This document shows positions 28,856-34,795 of a DNA stretch of 34,795 bases, piece after piece. A program made the position numbers and the translations under genes. Source of the stretch: Flavobacterium sp. Its GTDB lineage: Bacteria; Bacteroidota; Bacteroidia; Flavobacteriales; Flavobacteriaceae. The stretch lies in NCBI RefSeq assembly GCF_025352015.1, contig NZ_JANXUG010000114.1, positions 1 to 34,795 of the forward strand, written 5' to 3'. The stretch's first letter is position 1. Every line of letters starts with the position of its first letter. Below the pieces are notes generated by a model. That model worked only from the letters and a program-made list of their open reading frames with translations. It made no database searches and was not told the DNA's origin.

Positions 28856-30199
28856 TTATTTCTTTTTCCTTTTTGCGACTCTAGTTTTAAGAATATTTCG
28901 GTTTACGGAAGTTCCGGTTTTTTTCTTTGTTTTTGAAGGACCACCAAGGTTGACTTTTGAATTTTTCTTTGCTTTTTCGTGAAATGAAGCGCCGCCTTCT
29001 AACTTGTTGGTTTTTAAAATGACTTTCATTTTTTTTCTGTCCTTTTCAAATTCCAATAAGCGAACCGCTACTGTAACGTTGGTTGGCATTGGGATAAAAG
29101 TGATTTCTTTTTCCATCAGTATTTCAGCGCCAATCATAATTTCTTCTTCATTGGGAGCGATGAAACTAATCGCTATTCCTGATTTATCAGCACGACCCGT
29201 TCTTCCAATTCTATGAATATATTGTTCTGGAACCTCGGGAAATTCCACATTAATTACATGAGTGATGTTCGAAATATCCAAACCTCTCGCCATAACATCG
29301 GTGGTTACAATCCCCCTAATTTCTCCATTTTGAAACGTTTGCATTGTTTGCAAACGGTAGTTTTGTGATTTGTTTGAATGAATAGTGCCAAACTGTTCTG
29401 GAAAAATCTCTTCGAGTTTGTCAGACACTAAATCGGCTGTTTTTTTATTGTTTACAAACAGCAATACTCTTTCATAAGCTGCATCTTGTAATAATTCGAT
29501 AATCAGATTAACTTTCGTCAAAAAGTTAGGTGCTTTATATCCCAATTGTACAATTTTTTCTAGTGGGGTTCCGCTTGCCGCCAAAGAAACTTCTACAGGA
29601 AAATCAAAATATTCCTCTAGCATTTCATCTACATCATCGGTCATCGTAGCCGAAAATAAAATGTTCTGCCGCTTATTTTTGAGCATGGTTAAGATAGAGG
29701 TTACTTGCGTACGGAAACCCAAATTGAGAATTTCATCAAATTCATCGATTACCAATTTCTGCAAACTATCAAACCTGATTACATTATCTAGCGCCAAATC
29801 CATAATTCGTCCCGGTGTTCCCACTAACACGTCTATACCTTGATAAACTGCTTTTTTTTGCGTATTAATGTTCACGCCACCATACACACCTAGGGTTCGA
29901 ACAGACAAGTATTGCGTCAATTTTTCGACTTCGCCCGCTATTTGTACCACTAGCTCCCTCGTTGGAACCAGTATAACAATTCGTGGAGTATCTGTAGCCA
30001 CAAATTTCCATTGTTTCAGAATGGGTAGGAGGTACGCAAAGGTTTTTCCTGTACCCGTTTGAGCAATACCCATCATATCGCGACCCGACATAATCACCGA
30101 AAAAGATTTTTCCTGGATAGGAGTAGGCGTGGTTAGTCCTAATTCATCAACAGCTTTTTGCAATGATTTTGGAAGATTAAAGGATTCAAAAGTGCTCAT
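28856..30199 (-). CDS. DEAD-box RNA helicase (motif II DEFD)
   Basis: This is a 447-residue ATP-dependent RNA helicase. Motifs in order: Q motif (FNLPKSLQKAV to TPIQ), Walker A AQTGTGKT (46-53), PTRELV (79-84), TPGR (128-131), motif II DEFD (152-155) instead of DEAD, SAT (183-185), then DVMARGLDI and HRIGRTGR in the second RecA domain. A basic Lys-rich tail (about 405-447) probably binds RNA. It resembles the RhlE / DbpA-like group in Bacteroidota. It stands alone with 106 bp to the next gene downstream. Confidence 0.92.
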   Translation of the reverse strand: MSTFESFNLPKSLQKAVDELGLTTPTPIQEKSFSVIMSGRDMMGIAQTGTGKTFAYLLPILKQWKFVATDTPRIVILVPTRELVVQIAGEVEKLTQYLSVRTLGVYGGVNINTQKKAVYQGIDVLVGTPGRIMDLALDNVIRFDSLQKLVIDEFDEILNLGFRTQVTSILTMLKNKRQNILFSATMTDDVDEMLEEYFDFPVEVSLAASGTPLEKIVQLGYKAPNFLTKVNLIIELLQDAAYERVLLFVNNKKTADLVSDKLEEIFPEQFGTIHSNKSQNYRLQTMQTFQNGEIRGIVTTDVMARGLDISNITHVINVEFPEVPEQYIHRIGRTGRADKSGIAISFIAPNEEEIMIGAEILMEKEITFIPMPTNVTVAVRLLEFEKDRKKMKVILKTNKLEGGASFHEKAKKNSKVNLGGPSKTKKKTGTSVNRNILKTRVAKRKKK

Positions 30200-30431
30200 T
30201 GGGGTTGTTATTTATTGCATCTGTTTGACCAATTTTTTTGGTCACCGATGCCGCAAAGATAGCAAATTCAAATTTAGAAGTTTTACTGCAGATGATGGGT
30301 ACTTTATTTGAATAAAATCAGGCTTACTACATAAAGTATCGAAGTCAAAGATTTGTTAACCAAATAAAAGCCCCACCGAAGCAGGACTAAAGATTTTCAT
30401 CTACGGCTTATAATAAAAGATACTACAAACG

Positions 30432-31196
30432 TCAAAATCCCTCGAAAACTCCTAAACCAAATAGCGCAAAATCGTACTTGATAGGATCATTCGCATCTAG
30501 TGCGCGTAAGGCAGCATCAAGTTCTGTTAATGCTTTCGCATCATTTTGCTTTCGGGTGAGTAAACCTAGTTTTCGAGCTACATTTCCGGAATGAACATCC
30601 AATGGGCAGGAAAGAGAAGCCGGTGTAATGTTTGTCCAAATGCCAAAATCTACACCAGCATTATCTTTTCGACACATCCATCGCAAAAACATATTGATAC
30701 GTTTTGCAGCCGAACCTTGCATAGGATTAGAAACGTGTTTGGTAGTTCGTTGTTGATGTGGTATTTCAAAAAACAAGTATTTAAACGCTGTGATACTTTC
30801 CTGCATGGATTGAGGTTGTTGATTTTTGGCGAAAGCCATTTCAAGTCCCTGATGCGTTCTGTAAATGTGTTGTAATCCTTTGATAAAAGTAATGCAATCG
30901 TTGCCATTAAAAGTTCGATGTATAAAATTCTCGAGCCTTTCCAACTGATGCTCCTCGTGATTCATCACAAAATCATAGGGAGAATTGCCCATCATGTTAA
31001 CCAGTTTTTGAGCATTGTTAATGATCATCCTTCGGTTGCCCCAAGAAATAGTTGCGGTCATAAAAGCAGCAATTTCGATATCTTCTTTTAATTTAAATTG
31101 ATGCGGGATTTGTATTGGATCAGTTTCAATAAATTTAGGATGGTTGTAAAGCAACACTTTTTCGTCCAAGAACTCTTTAAGAATCTCCTTATTCAT
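30432..31196 (-). CDS. TIGR02757 family protein
   Basis: This 254-residue protein matches the TIGR02757 family throughout. Recognisable stretches are FLDEKVLLYNHPKFIETDPI, MTATISWGNRRMIINNAQKL and MFLRWMCRKDNAGVDFGIW, then PASLSCPLDVHSGNVARKLG and LDANDPIKYDFALFGLGVFE. The fold is helical, related to helix-hairpin-helix DNA glycosylases, but the activity is unknown. The start overlaps the preceding membrane-protein gene by 8 bp. Confidence 0.9.
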   Translation of the reverse strand: MNKEILKEFLDEKVLLYNHPKFIETDPIQIPHQFKLKEDIEIAAFMTATISWGNRRMIINNAQKLVNMMGNSPYDFVMNHEEHQLERLENFIHRTFNGNDCITFIKGLQHIYRTHQGLEMAFAKNQQPQSMQESITAFKYLFFEIPHQQRTTKHVSNPMQGSAAKRINMFLRWMCRKDNAGVDFGIWTNITPASLSCPLDVHSGNVARKLGLLTRKQNDAKALTELDAALRALDANDPIKYDFALFGLGVFEGF

Positions 31197-32889
31197 AGTT
31201 GCTCACTTTTTGCGAAAAGAAACCATCTATTACATCTGTGCTGCGTTGTTGCGGTATAAACGAAAATCCTTTTTGAAAATATTCCAATTGTACGCTGTTA
31301 ACGCAGGGCAAATTGCCATTGCTGGTCAACCAAAAGTTAGAATTGTCTTTTGGCGAATAATAAGGCATATTTCCAATACTAGTTTTTTTGAAATCTCCAA
31401 CCCATTTTGAATTAGGTTCAGGAATAAAAATATTTCTCCAATGCAGCGTGCAGTTCTTTGTTAACCAATCATTGTCTGTTAAACTTTTATATGACAAAGG
31501 AACAGTTACTAAAATTATCACCAAAATAAGACTCAACGTATACAGACGAAAAATCCATTTTTGGTTTGTAATCCATAATGAAAGCATAAGCTGCAAAAAA
31601 AACAAAGTAAAATAAACATAAAAACGATATTGAGGCGAACTCAAGGTTAACAAAAGAATCAATATTATAAAGACAGTATAGATTGTCCAAAGTGATTTTG
31701 GCAACTGTTTTTTGATAATAACTATTGGGATAATGAAAAGAGTTAACACGCTGAAAATGCCAATTAAACTGCTTAACCCGTTATATAAAAAATACTGTTT
31801 TACAATTTCCAAAACAGTTGCGCCACCATAAGCTTTATTTGAAATGTAAAAAGAGTTCATCATGCCTTTGCTAAAGAAAAAATTCATTATTTCTGGCGGT
31901 ACCGAATACTCTAAAACATCCATTCTTGCGGTAAGTAACGGGAAAAATGGATAACCTGTCAGCCAACAATTTTTTATCACAAATAATACCAATACAAAAC
32001 AACTCAAACCCAGTAAAAGAACAATTCTTTTTTTCAGATATTGAAAGTGTTTGAGCGCAAAAATAACTGGAAACAAGAGCAAAACCACCGCGGTAACTTT
32101 ACAGTAAAAAGCAAATAACGCCAGTAAGGTAATGATGCTAAAGGTAGTTTTACTTTTCACTACATCTTCATCCAAAAACAAAGAAAACACTAAAAATGCT
32201 AAAAGACAGACCGCAAAATCGGGTGATGGTGCGCTCACAAACTGAAATAAAAAACTATAAGTTAGTGGTACTAAACCAAAAATTAAATCCATTGTATTGC
32301 CCTTTAAGAAATAAGAATGTAATTTTTGAAACGCAAAATAATTGACTAAAAGCAAACAAAAGCCATTCAAATCATTAAATCTGTCGTAAAAAAAAGAAAA
32401 ACTATAAACACTCTGTGTAATATGCCAACCACTAGTTTGTCCTAAAAACAAATGTAAGTTTGCTAAACCTGGTACAAAACCATATTCATTGAGCCATTTT
32501 ATTGTTTGAACATAATACGTTTCGTTGTCATAAATAAAAGGCAGCGTGGCACTTTGCGCTAGTACTAACAAACTAAAACCCAAAAAAAGCAGTTTGAAAG
32601 GCGCTACAAACGATTTAATTTCTTTATGAGTTGATGTTAAGATAGTAATTAGCAGTGTTTTATTTTTATACCAAAAAAGTAAGGTAAAAAACACTAAAAT
32701 AATATGAAATCCTACAGAAATGGGATTAAAAAATGCCCAAACACTAGCCAATACCGTGATTGAAAACAAACCTATAAAAGTCGTGGTTACAAGTTCAAAT
32801 TTTGAAATTCGCAACACGTTGCAACTTGCAATACCAAAAATAATTGATGTAAAAAAAATATAGACCCAGCTGATTAAAATTAGTATCAT
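31189..32889 (-). CDS. LIC_10190-family polytopic membrane protein
   Basis: This 566-residue protein has about twelve transmembrane helices and a soluble C-terminal part (about 480-566). The N-terminal VYIFFTSIIFGIASCNVLRI, the exposed loop with YDNETYYVQTIKWLNEYGFV and the VPGLANLHLFLGQTSGWH motif are typical of LIC_10190-family proteins. These resemble GT-C glycosyltransferases, with an acidic loop after the first helices. A role in glycan transfer is plausible but unproven. It follows lolD by 4 bp. Confidence 0.82.
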   Translation of the reverse strand: MILILISWVYIFFTSIIFGIASCNVLRISKFELVTTTFIGLFSITVLASVWAFFNPISVGFHIILVFFTLLFWYKNKTLLITILTSTHKEIKSFVAPFKLLFLGFSLLVLAQSATLPFIYDNETYYVQTIKWLNEYGFVPGLANLHLFLGQTSGWHITQSVYSFSFFYDRFNDLNGFCLLLVNYFAFQKLHSYFLKGNTMDLIFGLVPLTYSFLFQFVSAPSPDFAVCLLAFLVFSLFLDEDVVKSKTTFSIITLLALFAFYCKVTAVVLLLFPVIFALKHFQYLKKRIVLLLGLSCFVLVLFVIKNCWLTGYPFFPLLTARMDVLEYSVPPEIMNFFFSKGMMNSFYISNKAYGGATVLEIVKQYFLYNGLSSLIGIFSVLTLFIIPIVIIKKQLPKSLWTIYTVFIILILLLTLSSPQYRFYVYFTLFFLQLMLSLWITNQKWIFRLYTLSLILVIILVTVPLSYKSLTDNDWLTKNCTLHWRNIFIPEPNSKWVGDFKKTSIGNMPYYSPKDNSNFWLTSNGNLPCVNSVQLEYFQKGFSFIPQQRSTDVIDGFFSQKVSNYE

Positions 32890-32893
32890 ATTA

Positions 32894-33553
32894 TTAAATA
32901 ATTAATCCATCTTTCATGACTAATTTTCTGTCGGCCATATCAGCAAAATCTTCATTGTGGGTTACAATAACAAAAGTTTGTCCAAATTCATCTCTTAATT
33001 TAAAAAATAATTGGTGTAAATTTTCAGCAGCAGCGGTATCTAAATTCCCCGAGGGTTCATCTGCAAAAATAACAGCAGGTTTATTTATCAAGGCACGAGC
33101 CACAGCAACACGTTGTTGTTCACCGCCCGAAAGCGCATTGGGTTTGTGATGTTCTCTATCGGATAAGTTGAGATAATTTAGTAATCGTTTGGCTTCTGCT
33201 TCGGTTTCTTTTCGTTCTTTTCCCGCAATGTAAGCAGGAATGCAAACGTTTTCCAACGCTGTAAATTCGGGCAATAATTGATGGAACTGAAAGATGAAAC
33301 CCAATTGTGTGTTTCTAAACTTTGATAATGCTTTATCCTTCATTATCAATATATTTTCATTATTTATCTCAAGCGATGTTTCACTTTTTTTTGTGGGATC
33401 ATCAAGTGTTCCAAGGATTTGCAAAAGAGTAGTTTTCCCTGCACCAGACGCTCCGACAATAGAAACAATTTCACCTTGCTGTATATGTAAAGTAACACCC
33501 TTTAAAACATGTAAATTGTCGTAATATTTATGAATGTTTTTGGCTAGTATCAT
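32894..33553 (-). CDS. lolD: LolD-type ABC transporter ATP-binding protein
   Basis: This 219-residue ATPase has Walker [10 protein letters not shown]-loop [14 protein letters not shown], signature LSGGEQQR, Walker [13 protein letters not shown] and H-loop [11 protein letters not shown]. The [10 protein letters not shown] and [12 protein letters not shown] stretches place it in the LolD/MacB group, which powers lipoprotein release from the inner membrane or extrusion by MacB-type permeases. No LolC/E permease is in the window, so the partner must be encoded elsewhere. It heads a three-gene unit. Confidence 0.85.
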   Translation of the reverse strand: MILAKNIHKYYDNLHVLKGVTLHIQQGEIVSIVGASGAGKTTLLQILGTLDDPTKKSETSLEINNENILIMKDKALSKFRNTQLGFIFQFHQLLPEFTALENVCIPAYIAGKERKETEAEAKRLLNYLNLSDREHHKPNALSGGEQQRVAVARALINKPAVIFADEPSGNLDTAAAENLHQLFFKLRDEFGQTFVIVTHNEDFADMADRKLVMKDGLII

Positions 33554-33669
33554 CGTAATGGTTTTTTACAAAGTAACAAAGTATTTTCTTTTTTACAGGT
33601 ATAGTTTTTACTTATGCTCGAATAATTTATAAAGTTATGTTAACAAATTTTTTTTGTTCAATTATTTTG

Positions 33670-33677
33670 TATTTTTG
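33670..33677 (+). promoter_or_regulatory. -7 element (TATTTTTG) of folE
   Basis: This matches the Bacteroidota TAnnTTTG consensus, 22 bp before the folE ATG, in the 146-bp divergent gap with lolD. The only TTTG nearby lies 13 bp upstream, closer than the usual -33 spacing. Confidence 0.5.
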
Positions 33678-33699
33678 TTAAACAAAATAAATATTATTT

Positions 33700-34371
33700 A
33701 TGAACATTACCATTGATAAAGAATTATATGAATTACTAGGAGATAATCATCAAATGACTTCGGCTGAAACTCCTTTACGTCCAGATGCATTTGTAAAATC
33801 GGACGAAGAAAAAATAATAAACATAGAAAATCATTTCTATACTATTATGGAAGAAATGGGTCTCGACATGACTGATGATAGCCTTAAAGGAACTCCGCAC
33901 AGAGTTGCTAAAATGTTTATCAAAGAAATTTTTTATGGGCTAAACCCCGCCAATAAGCCCAAAATTGCAGTTTTTGAAAACTCTTATCAGTATGACAAAA
34001 TGTTGGTTGAAGCCAATATCAATTTTAATTCCACATGTGAACATCATTTTTTACCTATAATCGGTAAAGCGCATGTTGGCTATGTCTCAAGCGGAAAAGT
34101 AATCGGTTTGTCGAAACTCAATAGAATTGTGGATTATTATTCGAGAAGACCTCAAGTTCAAGAACGTTTAATTATGCAAATATTTAACGAGTTAAAATCG
34201 GCATTAAACACTGATGATGTTATTGTTGTGATGGAAGCAAAGCATCTCTGCGTTTCAAGCAGAGGAATTAAAGATGAAAGTAGTTTTACTTCAACAATTC
34301 AGTATGGAGGAATTTTTGAAAGAAAAGAAAACCGCGATGATTTTTTTAATTTAATGCAAAAAGAAAAATAA
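33700..34371 (+). CDS. folE: GTP cyclohydrolase I
   Basis: This 223-residue enzyme converts GTP to dihydroneopterin triphosphate, the first step of tetrahydrofolate synthesis. Zinc ligands are visible as Cys113 and His116 in STCEHHFLPI and Cys184 in HLCVSSRGI. The active-site stretch GLSKLNRIVDYYSRRPQVQE is intact. Length and motifs are normal for the type I enzyme; the N-terminal 40 residues are variable. It is a single gene, followed by a strong terminator. Confidence 0.96.
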   Translation: MNITIDKELYELLGDNHQMTSAETPLRPDAFVKSDEEKIINIENHFYTIMEEMGLDMTDDSLKGTPHRVAKMFIKEIFYGLNPANKPKIAVFENSYQYDKMLVEANINFNSTCEHHFLPIIGKAHVGYVSSGKVIGLSKLNRIVDYYSRRPQVQERLIMQIFNELKSALNTDDVIVVMEAKHLCVSSRGIKDESSFTSTIQYGGIFERKENRDDFFNLMQKEK

Positions 34372-34403
34372 AATTTTAAGTTTTGGTTGTTAGTAATGTT
34401 TGA

Positions 34404-34435
34404 TAATCCCAAATTTATTTGGGATTATTTTTTTT
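34404..34435 (+). terminator. Rho-independent terminator of folE
   Basis: A 10-bp stem (TAATCCCAAA with TTTGGGATTA, 4-nt loop) is followed by eight T on the plus strand, 32 bp after the folE stop. The stop codon of the convergent DUF6787 gene lies inside the hairpin. Confidence 0.9.
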
Positions 34436-34729
34436 AGAGAATAAGAATCCGAAGCCACAACCTATTAAAATTTTTTTTTCGAATGCCCAAAAAAATGTAA
34501 ACTGTCCAAACAGAAATCCAAAACTAACTAGCAGCAGTTGATATACTGGGAAGATTATAATCAAATATAACGAATAATATTCCCAAGGGTTGTCTTTATT
34601 AACACCAAAACTAGATAAAATTGGTTTAGAGAGAAAAGCAGCACTTGATCCTGTAATAGCAAAAACTAAAATGATGACAAATAATTGCCATTTAGATTTG
34701 ATATTCCAGCGATCCTTAAAATTATCCAT
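34415..34729 (-). CDS. DUF6787-type small membrane protein
   Basis: This 104-residue protein begins MDNFKDRWNIKSKWQLFVI, followed by three hydrophobic segments, a GVNKDNPWEYYSLYLI loop, the motif LLLVSFGFLFGQFTFFWAFE and a short Lys-rich end. This matches the DUF6787 family of Bacteroidota membrane proteins; function unknown. Its last codons and stop lie within the folE terminator hairpin, so the two genes converge with no spare sequence. Confidence 0.8.
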   Translation of the reverse strand: MDNFKDRWNIKSKWQLFVIILVFAITGSSAAFLSKPILSSFGVNKDNPWEYYSLYLIIIFPVYQLLLVSFGFLFGQFTFFWAFEKKILIGCGFGFLFSKKNNPK

Positions 34730-34759
34730 GTTTCTTGAAATTTCACAAAACTACTTAAT

Positions 34760-34795
34760 TTATGACCTTGGAACAAATCCTGATAATTGCTGTTT
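34760..34795 (-). CDS. Possible C-terminal end of an upstream minus-strand gene
   Basis: The minus strand from the window edge reads KQQLSGFVPRS and a TAA stop, 30 bp before the DUF6787 ATG. It could be the tail of a gene that lies outside the window and is co-transcribed. Eleven residues are too few to name it. Confidence 0.3.
   Translation of the reverse strand, partial: KQQLSGFVPRS

Overview
This window is a low-GC chromosomal segment from a Bacteroidota member, most likely Flavobacterium or a close relative. The signs are the A/T-rich leaders without Shine-Dalgarno sites, TAnnTTTG-type -7 elements, a lipoprotein with a Bacteroidota lipobox, an OMP_b-brl_3-type TonB-dependent receptor, a TSP3-repeat OmpA protein, a BatA-type vWA protein and a LIC_10190-type membrane protein. 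I saw no rRNA, tRNA or CRISPR array.

Layout. Positions 1-18.6 kb are almost entirely minus-strand and look like a stress/envelope island. It holds a DUF4382 lipoprotein (cut by the window edge), a run of very small membrane proteins (lmo0937 type, YtxH, holin-X type), an iron-permease-like protein, and a long operon (9532 down to about 2514). That operon runs: small exported protein, GH130, GT4 fusion, 49-aa protein, Dps, MlaE, MlaF, MlaD, and a frameshifted His/Ala/Lys-rich gene, ending at a terminator. Next come an OmpA/TSP3 protein, a two-gene unit (unknown protein plus half-length DUF892/YciF-like protein), and a three-gene signalling operon: a short AraC-type regulator, a 991-aa hybrid kinase with nine 21-residue repeats, and a receiver-only response regulator. 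A second AraC copy is destroyed by an IS1595-family element (16651..17629), a deletion and a frameshift. From 18.7 kb on the content is mostly housekeeping: a conserved protein of unknown function, a PhnP-like hydrolase, esterase plus TonB receptor, a dihydroorotase-like protein lacking HxH plus a BatA protein, a DEAD-box helicase with DEFD, lolD/LIC_10190/TIGR02757, folE and DUF6787.

Main discovery. Five transcription units in the first half share an identical 68-bp promoter architecture on the minus strand: GTGTGAAT, 23 bp, TATAACA, 23 bp, CTTTGTA. The sites are 1743..1810, 9604..9671, 11240..11307, 12141..12208 and 18529..18596. The octamer-to-(-7) spacing is 53 bp at all five, while the intervening DNA is unrelated. 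The boxes sit about three helical turns apart, with the last at the -7 position. This suggests one regulon controlling the small membrane proteins, the GH130/GT/Dps/Mla operon, OmpA, the DUF892-like protein and a two-TM protein. The AraC/kinase/receiver operon in the middle of the island is the obvious candidate regulator, but that link is inference.
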